From: Chloroflexota bacterium
GTDB taxonomy: Bacteria > Chloroflexota > Limnocylindria > QHBO01
Reading direction: 5' to 3'
DNA length: 6,715 nt
Assembly: GCA_024636135.1 (NCBI GenBank)
Contig: JAGXHP010000017.1
Span: 1-6,715 of the forward strand
The notes under the pieces were generated by a model, which saw nothing but the letters and a program-made list of their open reading frames with translations, ran no database searches and was not told where the DNA came from. Positions within the stretch are counted from its first letter, which is position 1. Each line of letters starts with the position of its first letter. Both the position numbers and the translations under genes were made by a program. Positions 1 through 4,672 of the stretch are shown here, in pieces.

Positions 1-698
1 ACGTTGAGACGAGCGGTGTCGCCACCACTGGCAATCTCGACGGTTCCCGACAGCTCCATGAGGCCGAGCATCTCGGTCAGCACGGTCTGCGCCGTCTCCA
101 GCGTCGAGCGCTCCTCGTCGCTGAGCTCCTCCATCGGCTTACCCGACACGAACGGCGCGGGCTCCCGGCCCCCGGCGCGTGGCTCACGCGGAGGTCGTTC
201 CGGCCGCGGCTCACGCACCGCGTGCTCGCGCTCTCGGCCATTACGTCCGCGTCCGCCGCGACCGCGACTGCCGCGGGTGCGTCGCGCGGCATCCGCGCGC
301 TCAAGCTCAGCGACCTGCTCCTCGGCGACCGCAGCGGCGGCGTCCAGGTCAACCGGTCCCGAGGGCTCCTCGGTCGTGTCCGCGCTCGCGCCGCCGTCTC
401 CGTCCTGGCGAGCCTCGATCGGCTCGTCCTCGCGGGCTATCGGCTCGCTGCGCTTCTCCGGCTCGGGCTCCGGCGCCAGGGCGGGCGGAGGGGCTTCGGC
501 GCGCACCGAATCGGCGGCGGCGACGGCGGACTTCGGGGCGGCGAGAATGCGCGCGTCCTCGGCACCGACGCCGAGGACGCCTCGACTGCCCTGGGCCAGG
601 ATTTCGATATCGAGGTCACCCAGGTCGGAGCTGAACTCCGCCATGGCCGACCGGATGGCCTCTTCTACGTTCTTGCCAGTGAATTCTCGGAATGTCAT
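1..698 (-). CDS. khpB: KhpB/Jag family RNA-binding protein, 3' end missing
   Basis: Jag/KhpB (SpoIIIJ-associated) proteins are cytoplasmic RNA-binding proteins with a Jag_N domain, a variable linker, a KH type II domain and an R3H domain. They often sit next to yidC. The visible 232 residues run off the window start. Residues 1-52 match Jag_N: an opening MTFREFTGKNVEEAI and the glycine-rich turn SRGVLGVGAE (38-47). Residues 53-195 form a long low-complexity linker. It is Ala/Pro/Glu-rich first, then an Arg/Gly-rich basic patch at 141-158 (TRGSRGRGGRGRNGRERE). From about 196 (ERSTLETAQTVLTEMLGLM) the KH-II domain begins and is cut off. The rest of KH and the R3H domain lie outside. The ATG at 698-696 overlaps the yidC stop as ATGA, which suggests translational coupling and fixes the start. 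The family call rests on Jag_N plus position. The RGG-like linker is unusually prominent and may add RNA binding (inference). Confidence 0.9.
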   Translation of the reverse strand, partial: MTFREFTGKNVEEAIRSAMAEFSSDLGDLDIEILAQGSRGVLGVGAEDARILAAPKSAVAAADSVRAEAPPPALAPEPEPEKRSEPIAREDEPIEARQDGDGGASADTTEEPSGPVDLDAAAAVAEEQVAELERADAARRTRGSRGRGGRGRNGREREHAVREPRPERPPREPRAGGREPAPFVSGKPMEELSDEERSTLETAQTVLTEMLGLMELSGTVEIASGGDTARLN

Positions 699-1834
699 CG
701 CTTTCGGCCTCGTCGCTTGGCGCTGCCCTTCGCCCGATTCGCGGGGCGCGGCTTGGTACCGCGGTTCGCATTCGGAGAGGGCGCGCGTGATGGGGTGGGC
801 GGGACTGCCTCGGTGGCCGCGGCATCGGATTCGATGCGCTTCGGACGCGGCGCGCTGATCGCCTCCGGCGACGGCGCCCACGATGGCTGCCAGCCAAAGA
901 GCGGGAAGAGGTTGCCCCAACCCATGATGAGGAACTGCTGGACCACCAGGTACGCGGTGTACACGATCCAGTACAGGATCAGGCCCGACGGGAAGATTCC
1001 GCCCCAGATGATCGTGAGCAGCGGGAACGTGTAGATCATCGTGCTCGTCATGCTCGAGGTCGGGTCGTCCCCGTTCGGCCGCGGGCTCGTCATCTTGACC
1101 TGCACGAACTGCAGGATCGCCGCGATGACGGCCAGGAGAGAGAGCGCGAACCCACCGAACAGCGGGAGCGCGAAGACAGTGTCGATCTGGGCCAGGTCGA
1201 GCCCCAGCAGCCAGCCGACGGATGTGTTGACGTGGTCATTGAGCTTGACCGGGTCGATCAGCTGGCAGTTCAGCGGCAGGAACTGCGGTAGCTGGCTGTA
1301 CTCGGGGAGGTTGCAGGCTCCGTCGAACGCCACGCGGTAGTGGTCCGCAGTGCCAGCCACCTTCTCGACGACGTTCGCTGACTGCAGCGCCTCGAACGAG
1401 GCCCGGTTTCCGTCGTCGACGTTAAAGCCCTGGATCACACCCGACGCGCGGATGAGCGCCTGGTAGAGGGCGAACAGGATCGGCAGCTGGAGGACGACCG
1501 GCAGGCATCCGGCGGCCGGGTTGACGCCGTGCTCCTTGTACAGCGCCATCGTCTCCTCGGAGACCTTCTGGCGGTTGCCCTTGTGCTTGCGCTGCACCTC
1601 GCGGATGAGCGGCTGCATCCGCTGCATCTCCTTCTGCGACCGGATCTGGCGCACGAAGAGCGGGGCGAGGATGGTGCGGATGATGATCGTGAAGACGATG
1701 ATCGCCAACGCGAAGTCGAAGAACGGGATCTGGAACAGCGCGACGAGCAGGTTGAAGAGCGGCAGGAAGAAGACGTCCCAGGGCGGCGTGAAGTGCTCGA
1801 TGCCCAGGAATCCGGCGCCGATGATCAGGGTCAA
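695..1834 (-). CDS. yidC: Membrane protein insertase YidC (Oxa1 family)
   Basis: YidC inserts membrane proteins into the cytoplasmic membrane, alone or with SecYEG. The 379-residue product has the short form without the large periplasmic P1 domain of proteobacteria. Visible landmarks: a hydrophobic N-terminal stretch (21-37); a core segment FALAIIVFTIIIRTILAPLF (41-60) carrying the conserved hydrophilic-groove arginine (R53); a basic cytoplasmic coiled hairpin with MQPLIREVQRKHKGNRQK (73-90); NPAAGCLPVVLQLPILFALY (105-124); and further hydrophobic segments near 221-244, 265-290 and 290-305. The external loop between the CLP segment and the next helix is long (about 130-215) and has two cysteines (C174, C190). 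The tail (about 320-379) is Pro/Ala-rich and ends in a strongly basic patch (RGTKPRP...KRRGRKR), as in YidC forms that bind ribosomes through the C-terminus. The start is TTG at 1834, the first start codon after an in-frame stop that is the yidD stop itself. A weak purine-rich GAGAGAGAG (1847-1839) precedes it. The stop overlaps khpB. Confidence 0.96.
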   Translation of the reverse strand: MTLIIGAGFLGIEHFTPPWDVFFLPLFNLLVALFQIPFFDFALAIIVFTIIIRTILAPLFVRQIRSQKEMQRMQPLIREVQRKHKGNRQKVSEETMALYKEHGVNPAAGCLPVVLQLPILFALYQALIRASGVIQGFNVDDGNRASFEALQSANVVEKVAGTADHYRVAFDGACNLPEYSQLPQFLPLNCQLIDPVKLNDHVNTSVGWLLGLDLAQIDTVFALPLFGGFALSLLAVIAAILQFVQVKMTSPRPNGDDPTSSMTSTMIYTFPLLTIIWGGIFPSGLILYWIVYTAYLVVQQFLIMGWGNLFPLFGWQPSWAPSPEAISAPRPKRIESDAAATEAVPPTPSRAPSPNANRGTKPRPANRAKGSAKRRGRKR

Positions 1835-1849
1835 GTCGCTCTCTCTCGT

Positions 1850-2056
1850 CTAGCTGACCGGGTCATAGCCGCCCGGATGAAACGGGTTGCAGCGGCCGAT
1901 GCGCTTCGCGCCCATCCAGCTGCCGCGCAGCAGGCCATGGCGCTCGATGGCCTGGTAGGTGTAGTGCGAGCAGGTGGGCGAATAGCGACAGCTCGGCGGC
2001 ATCCAGAATGTCAGCTTCTGGTAGGCCCTGATGAGCCCGAGCCCGATGATCTTCAT
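1850..2056 (-). CDS. yidD: Membrane protein insertion efficiency factor YidD
   Basis: YidD is a small membrane-associated protein (DUF37/haemolytic-domain family) that assists YidC-dependent membrane protein insertion. The 68-residue product is of usual length and shows the family signature: an N-terminal amphipathic stretch LGLIRAYQKLTFWMPPS (6-22), then CRYSPTCSHYTYQAI (23-37) and a closing RCNPFHPGGYDPVS (55-68). The three cysteines (C23, C29, C56) are all at conserved family positions. Its ATG (2056-2054) overlaps the rnpA stop as ATGA. GGAG at 2068-2065, 8 nt upstream, is a good ribosome-binding site inside the end of rnpA. The yidC start follows 15 nt after the stop, which fits co-production of partner and insertase. 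Confidence 0.97.
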   Translation of the reverse strand: MKIIGLGLIRAYQKLTFWMPPSCRYSPTCSHYTYQAIERHGLLRGSWMGAKRIGRCNPFHPGGYDPVS

Positions 2057-2388
2057 CCACCGATCTCCGATCGGGCCAGCAGCGCGTCGATCGCAGCTGC
2101 CAGCTCTGCATGGCTGGCGTCGCCCGCGGCAGGCCGCGCGATCAGCAGGAGGTCCCAGCCGGGGCCGATCCGTTCGATCCGCTCGCGAAGCAGGCTCCGC
2201 AGGCGACGTCGCACTCGATTTCGTTGAACCGCGCCCCCGATGGTTCGCGGTGTCGACAGGCCGATCCGCGTTTCCGCTCGATCGGTCCTCATCCAGCGCA
2301 GGACGAGAAGCGGAGTCGAGCGCGCGGTTCCGTCACGTCCGATTGCCTCGAACTCCGCGCGGCGCCGAAGCATCGGCAGCACAGGCAC
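2053..2388 (-). CDS. rnpA: Ribonuclease P protein component
   Basis: RnpA is the protein subunit of RNase P. It binds the catalytic RNA and the pre-tRNA 5' leader for tRNA 5' maturation. From GTG 2388 the product has 111 residues, usual for the family. Landmarks: LRRRAEFEAIGRDGTAR near the N-terminus (7-23), an RIGLSTPRTIGGAV strand region (41-54), and the RNR signature QRNRVRRRLRSLLRER (55-70), the basic helix that contacts RNase P RNA. The start is uncertain: GTG 2388, GTG 2382 and ATG 2373 are all in frame within 15 bases, and none has a convincing Shine-Dalgarno sequence. I chose 2388 because homologues carry about eight residues, often with Leu-Pro, before the LRRRxEF motif. The open frame continues far upstream, but there it only reads through rpmH in another frame. 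The gene lies 23 nt after rpmH and its stop overlaps yidD. No frameshift or missing key residue is visible. Confidence 0.93.
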   Translation of the reverse strand: MPVLPMLRRRAEFEAIGRDGTARSTPLLVLRWMRTDRAETRIGLSTPRTIGGAVQRNRVRRRLRSLLRERIERIGPGWDLLLIARPAAGDASHAELAAAIDALLARSEIGG

Positions 2389-2411
2389 GGTCTCGAAAGC
2401 GTGACCGGGAA

Positions 2412-2546
2412 TCAGACGGTGAGTCGCTTGCGACCCTTGGCCCGACGGCGGGCGAGCACGCGGCGACCGCCCTTCGTAGCCATCCGGGCCATGAAGCCAT
2501 GCTCGCGCTTGCGCGAGCGCTTCTTGGGCTGATACGTCCTCTTCAT
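2412..2546 (-). CDS. rpmH: 50S ribosomal protein L34
   Basis: L34 is a small basic protein of the large ribosomal subunit that packs in rRNA. The 44-residue product has the family's fixed features: start MKRTYQPKKRSRKREHGF (1-18), then MARMATKGGRRVLARRRAKG (19-38) and ending RKRLTV. The normal length is 44-46 residues, so the gene is complete. The start is fixed by the invariant MKRTYQP. The ribosome-binding site is poor: the nearest purine block, GAGG at 2564-2561, is 14 nt from the ATG. This is the first gene of the rpmH-rnpA-yidD-yidC-khpB operon and is expressed from the strong promoter at 2694-2666. Confidence 0.98.
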   Translation of the reverse strand: MKRTYQPKKRSRKREHGFMARMATKGGRRVLARRRAKGRKRLTV

Positions 2547-2560
2547 GGATGCGTGCCGTT

Positions 2561-2564
2561 CCTC
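2561..2564 (-). promoter_or_regulatory. Distant, weak ribosome-binding site of rpmH
   Basis: GAGG on the minus strand is the only Shine-Dalgarno-like block close to the rpmH ATG (2546). At 14 nt it is further away than the usual 5-9 nt. It may be a poor site, or initiation may rely on other features. The L34 start itself is certain from the protein. Confidence 0.35.
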
Positions 2565-2604
2565 GTTCCAACGATGGCGGGTGTAGGCCGTCTAACACAC
2601 GAAG

Positions 2605-2623
2605 GGCTGGCGTTCCGCCAGCC
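2605..2623 (-). promoter_or_regulatory. Hairpin in the rpmH leader RNA
   Basis: There is a perfect 8-bp inverted repeat GGCTGGCG/CGCCAGCC with a 3-nt loop. On the minus strand it lies about 35-55 nt after the predicted start of the rpmH transcript and 58 nt before the L34 start codon. No T-run follows in either direction, so it is not a classic terminator. It may be a leader structure controlling or stabilising the mRNA. L34 and other ribosomal operons sometimes have such leaders, but I recognise no known family. Confidence 0.5.
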
Positions 2624-2665
2624 TGCGCACGATGATCCAGATGGCCCGTCTCGCTCTGGTTCGCG

Positions 2666-2694
2666 ATTCTACCGACGCGTGCGTGCCGGGTCAA
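2666..2694 (-). promoter_or_regulatory. Sigma70-type promoter of the rpmH operon
   Basis: On the minus strand, TTGACC (2694-2689) and TAGAAT (2671-2666) are separated by exactly 17 bp. Each hexamer is one mismatch from the housekeeping consensus (TTGACA, TATAAT). The predicted transcript start is near 2659, giving a leader of about 110 nt before rpmH. A strong promoter is expected for a ribosomal-protein operon. Confidence 0.8.
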
Positions 2695-2806
2695 ACTCGG
2701 CCGGGCCCGTCCGCGACGAATGCAGCGGGCTGCGGCCATCCTGGACGGTCAGCCGGCCCCGGCGGACCAACGACCCCGGCCCTGGTGGCCACGTTGTGCC
2801 GATCCA

Positions 2807-2836
2807 TTGCCCCGCCGTTTGGGGCGCTGCTATAGT
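2807..2836 (+). promoter_or_regulatory. Sigma70-type promoter of dnaA, extended -10
   Basis: TTGCCC (2807-2812) and TATAGT (2831-2836) are 18 bp apart. TGC immediately precedes the -10, giving an extended -10 motif (TGn). The predicted transcript start is near 2843. This leaves about 104 nt of leader before the preferred dnaA start at 2947, or about 23 nt before the alternative ATG at 2866. No DnaA box overlaps the promoter, so classical DnaA autorepression at this site is not evident. Confidence 0.7.
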
Positions 2837-2931
2837 GGCGCGACCCCCGGCTCGGACCGCCCGAAATGACGTCCGATCTCGGCCCGGAGGCGGACTCATC
2901 AGCCCACGCGGGAAGCCCCGCAGATCGGTTC

Positions 2932-2935
2932 GGAG
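2932..2935 (+). promoter_or_regulatory. Ribosome-binding site deciding the dnaA start
   Basis: GGAG lies 11 nt before ATG 2947 and 8 nt before TTG 2944, which is the codon just upstream in the same frame. The spacing slightly favours TTG, the codon strength favours ATG, and the two differ by one residue. The upstream ATG 2866 has no comparable site. This supports a start at 2944/2947 and not 2866. Confidence 0.5.
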
Positions 2936-2946
2936 CACATCGTTTG

Positions 2947-4290
2947 ATGGATGCCAATCAGGTTTGGCGCGCCGCCCTCGGCGAGCTGCAGGTCTCACTC
3001 TCGCCAGCCAACTTCGAGACCTGGCTGAAGGACACGGAGCTCGTCGAGATCGACGACAACCGCTACCGAATCTCCGCCCCGAACGGCTTCGCACGTGACT
3101 GGCTCGACAACCGCTACCGCCCCCTGATCAGCCAGACCCTGGCTCGCGTCGTCGGCGGCTCCGTCCAGCTCGAGTTCGTCGTCGCCGATGCTTCCGGCCC
3201 GCTGCCCGAGCAGGTGGACGAGGAGGCTCGAGTCCAGATGCCGCCGCTCAGCGCCGGCGGCAACGCGATCAACCTCAACACTCGCTACACGTTCAACAAC
3301 TTCATCGTCGGATCGGCGAACCGGCTGGCCCATGCGGCCGCGCTCTCGGTCGCGGAGCGGCCGGGTCATGCCTACAACCCGCTGTTCCTGTACGGCGGGG
3401 TCGGCCTCGGCAAGACGCACTTGATGCACGCCATCGGCAACGCGGTGGCCGGCAAGTTCCCGCGCAAGCGGATCCTGTACGCGACGAGCGAGAAGTTCAC
3501 GAACGACTTCATCAACTCGATCCGCGAGCAGAAGATGGAGGACTTCCGCGGCCGGTATCGGCGCATCGACGTGCTCCTGATCGACGACATCCAGTTCATC
3601 GCCGACCGCGAGCGGACCCAGGAGGAGTTCTTCCACACCTTCAACGCCATCCACGAGGCGGGGAAGCAGGTCGTGCTCAGCTCCGACCGCCCGCCGAAGG
3701 CAATCACCACCCTGGAGGAGCGCCTCCGCAGCCGGTTCGAGTGGGGCCTCATCGCCGACCTCACGCCGCCGGACCTCGAGACGCGCATCGCGATCCTGCG
3801 CAGCAAGGCGGAGGACCAGCTCCACCTCATCCCGTCCGAGGTCATCGACTTCATCGCCCGCAAGGTCGTCAGCAACGTCCGGGAGCTCGAGGGTGCCCTC
3901 AACCGCGTCGTCGCCTATGCCAGCATGAGCGGCATGCCGGTGAACATCGAGCTGGCCAGCGCCGTGCTGAGCAACGTGATGTACAACCCGCGCAAGCGCT
4001 CGATCACTCCCCAGCGCATCGTGCGCGCCGTCGCCGACTACTACGGGGTCAACCTCGACCAGCTGCGCAGCAGCAAGCGGGACCGGGCCATTGTCGTCCC
4101 GCGCCAGATCGCGATGTTCCTCATCCGCGAGGAGACCGACATCAGCCTGCTGCGCATCGGCGCCGAGCTGGGCGGCCGCGACCACTCGACCGTCCTGCAC
4201 GCCTACGACAAGATCGCGCGCGAGCTGCAGGAGAACGACGAGATGCGTCGTGAGATCAGCGCGGTGCGGGAGATGATCTACTCCGAGTGA
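2947..4290 (+). CDS. dnaA: Chromosomal replication initiator protein DnaA
   Basis: DnaA is the AAA+ ATPase that binds DnaA boxes, melts the origin and helps load the helicase. From ATG 2947 it has 447 residues, typical for the family. Domain I (about 1-80) has VWRAALGELQVSLSPANFETWLKDT. A short linker domain II follows (about 81-110). Domain III begins near NTRYTFNNFIVGSANRLAHA (111-130), with Walker A GGVGLGKT (150-157), Walker B LLIDDIQF (210-217), sensor 1 around VLSSDRPP (243-250), the box VII arginine-finger region LEERLRSRF (256-264), and sensor 2 around NVRELEGALNR (310-320). Domain IV ends with the DNA-binding signature GGRDHSTVLHAYDKI (409-423). All key residues are present. An in-frame ATG at 2866 would add 27 residues unlike DnaA. 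The SD at 2932 and alignment of domain I favour 2947. A hairpin lies 8 nt after the stop, then oriC. Confidence 0.98.
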   Translation: MDANQVWRAALGELQVSLSPANFETWLKDTELVEIDDNRYRISAPNGFARDWLDNRYRPLISQTLARVVGGSVQLEFVVADASGPLPEQVDEEARVQMPPLSAGGNAINLNTRYTFNNFIVGSANRLAHAAALSVAERPGHAYNPLFLYGGVGLGKTHLMHAIGNAVAGKFPRKRILYATSEKFTNDFINSIREQKMEDFRGRYRRIDVLLIDDIQFIADRERTQEEFFHTFNAIHEAGKQVVLSSDRPPKAITTLEERLRSRFEWGLIADLTPPDLETRIAILRSKAEDQLHLIPSEVIDFIARKVVSNVRELEGALNRVVAYASMSGMPVNIELASAVLSNVMYNPRKRSITPQRIVRAVADYYGVNLDQLRSSKRDRAIVVPRQIAMFLIREETDISLLRIGAELGGRDHSTVLHAYDKIARELQENDEMRREISAVREMIYSE

Positions 4291-4297
4291 GAGCACC

Positions 4298-4322
4298 CGC
4301 CGGTTTGCGACCGAAACCGGCG
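4298..4322 (+). terminator. Hairpin after dnaA, terminator-like without T-run
   Basis: There is a perfect 9-bp inverted repeat CGCCGGTTT/AAACCGGCG with a 7-nt loop (GCGACCG), starting 7 nt after the dnaA stop. The position fits a dnaA transcript end or a 3' stabilising structure. No T-tract follows directly; the first short one is TTTT at 4345-4348, 22 nt on. It is therefore not a canonical intrinsic terminator, and it may only slow read-through into oriC. Confidence 0.5.
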
Positions 4323-4348
4323 CCTCCTGTCACCGTTGCGACCCTTTT

Positions 4349-4357
4349 GGTGGATAA
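4349..4357 (-). promoter_or_regulatory. DnaA box 1
   Basis: GGTGGATAA on the plus strand, i.e. TTATCCACC on the minus strand, matches TTATCCACA at 8 of 9 positions. It is the first of three boxes in one orientation at near-constant spacing. Confidence 0.8.
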
Positions 4358-4369
4358 GTGGCCCGTTCT

Positions 4370-4378
4370 CGTGGATAT
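4370..4378 (-). promoter_or_regulatory. DnaA box 2
   Basis: CGTGGATAT on the plus strand, i.e. ATATCCACG, matches TTATCCACA at 7 of 9. It is weaker in sequence but lies 21 bp from box 1 in the same orientation, which supports it. Confidence 0.65.
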
Positions 4379-4389
4379 CTCGAGGTCGA

Positions 4390-4398
4390 TGTGGACAA
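4390..4398 (-). promoter_or_regulatory. DnaA box 3, perfect high-GC type
   Basis: TGTGGACAA on the plus strand is TTGTCCACA, the exact preferred box of many high-GC bacteria and 8 of 9 to the E. coli consensus. It lies 20 bp after box 2 in the same orientation, and is the best single box in the window. Confidence 0.88.
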
Positions 4399-4403
4399 TC
4401 GGC

Positions 4404-4415
4404 ACCCACGTGGGT
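4404..4415. repeat. 12-bp perfect palindrome in oriC
   Basis: ACCCACGTGGGT equals its own reverse complement and does not extend further. It lies 5 bp after DnaA box 3. It could be the site of a dimeric protein acting on the origin, or chance; nothing in the sequence names a binder. Confidence 0.5.
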
Positions 4416-4430
4416 CGCCCCCGCTACGCT

Positions 4431-4439
4431 TCATCCACC
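4431..4439 (+). promoter_or_regulatory. DnaA box 4
   Basis: TCATCCACC matches TTATCCACA at 7 of 9 and keeps the ATCCAC core. Its orientation is opposite to boxes 1-3. On its own it would be marginal. Confidence 0.5.
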
Positions 4440-4505
4440 GGATCTGGCCCGTCGTCCGCCGTCCGCCCGCAGTCGGCGGTACCGATATCGACATGCGCGG
4501 CGCGG

Positions 4506-4514
4506 TTATCCGCA
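4506..4514 (+). promoter_or_regulatory. DnaA box 5
   Basis: TTATCCGCA matches TTATCCACA at 8 of 9, with A to G at position 7. Orientation is the same as boxes 4 and 6. Confidence 0.7.
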
Positions 4515-4553
4515 GGCCGGGACCACGCTCGGACGAGCACAGGAAGTGGGCTC

Positions 4554-4562
4554 TCGTCCACA
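4554..4562 (+). promoter_or_regulatory. DnaA box 6
   Basis: TCGTCCACA matches the high-GC box TTGTCCACA at 8 of 9. It ends 33 bp before the AT-rich element and is the nearest box on its dnaA-proximal side. Confidence 0.7.
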
Positions 4563-4595
4563 CCGTCAACACGCCTACGGGTGACGGCGACGGAT

Positions 4596-4637
4596 AGGTA
4601 TTCTTCTCTTCGAACCATAGAACGTGAATCAACGAAT
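4596..4637. other. Candidate DNA unwinding element (AT-rich)
   Basis: This is a 42-bp stretch of about 38% GC (16 of 42 by hand count), far below its surroundings. It is bounded by DnaA box 6 on one side and box 7 directly on the other. Its end contains a near-direct repeat, AACGTGAATC then AACGAATC (4621-4638). Placement between boxes and next to dnaN is typical for a DUE. I could not make out a convincing DnaA-trio array. Confidence 0.65.
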
Positions 4638-4646
4638 CGTGGACAA
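4638..4646 (-). promoter_or_regulatory. DnaA box 7
   Basis: CGTGGACAA on the plus strand, i.e. TTGTCCACG, matches the high-GC box at 8 of 9. It directly abuts the AT-rich stretch, the position expected for the box that anchors DnaA for strand opening. Confidence 0.75.
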
Positions 4647-4652
4647 CACGGA

Positions 4653-4661
4653 CGATCCACG
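4653..4661 (+). promoter_or_regulatory. Weak DnaA box 8
   Basis: CGATCCACG keeps only the ATCCAC core (6 of 9). I list it because it is the inverted partner of box 7. Confidence 0.3.
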
Positions 4662-4672
4662 ACCCTTCAGAT

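Larger units (their letters stand above)
2547..2946. other. Divergent rpmH/dnaA intergenic regulatory region
   Basis: There is no gene here. Reading left to right it holds the rpmH leader with a hairpin (2605-2623), the minus-strand rpmH promoter (2666-2694), a GC-rich stretch (2695-2806) with no recognisable signal, the plus-strand dnaA promoter (2807-2836), and a dnaA leader of about 100 nt with an in-frame upstream ATG at 2866. I looked for DnaA boxes (TTATCCACA, TTGTCCACA and one-mismatch forms, both strands) and saw none. The origin function therefore appears to lie on the other side of dnaA. The upstream 27 codons (2866-2946) are open and could encode an N-terminal DnaA extension, but they do not look like DnaA sequence. 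Confidence 0.75.
4637..4662. repeat. Inverted repeat overlapping DnaA boxes 7 and 8
   Basis: TCGTGGA (4637-4643) and TCCACGA (4656-4662) are a perfect 7-bp inverted repeat with a 12-nt spacer. Each arm carries most of a DnaA box, and the downstream arm ends 10 nt before the dnaN ribosome-binding site. It could be a paired DnaA site at the edge of the DUE, a dnaN operator or a leader hairpin. Confidence 0.55.

Noticed and set aside
4..858. Long plus-strand open frames opposite khpB and the yidC end (also 222-1034)
   Set aside because: They are antisense to well-supported genes, have Arg/Ser/Pro-rich low-complexity translations, no recognisable domain, and are typical high-GC shadows.
2389..2739. 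Upstream extension of rnpA to 228 codons
   Set aside because: The extra part reads through rpmH in another frame and through the promoter region. RnpA proteins are about 110-120 residues, and the conserved region begins at 2370.
2031..3098. Plus-strand open frame of 355 codons across rnpA, rpmH and the promoters
   Set aside because: It is antisense to rnpA and rpmH, overlaps the dnaA start in another frame, and has an Arg/Ser-rich translation without motifs.
2995..4296. 433-codon minus-strand open frame opposite dnaA
   Set aside because: It mirrors the dnaA codons. The translation is Val/Asp/Glu/Leu-rich without any motif, and dnaA is certain on the other strand.
4454..4467. Two tandem copies of GTCCGCC in oriC
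   Set aside because: Two 7-mer copies in a GC-rich stretch are within chance, with no third copy or known role.
4483..4490. 8-bp palindrome CGATATCG (and neighbouring GGTACC)
   Set aside because: It is too short to stand out from chance, and there is no supporting context beyond lying in oriC.
4588..4596. Possible DnaA box GACGGATAG
   Set aside because: It matches the reverse consensus at only about 5 of 9 positions, no better than background in this window.
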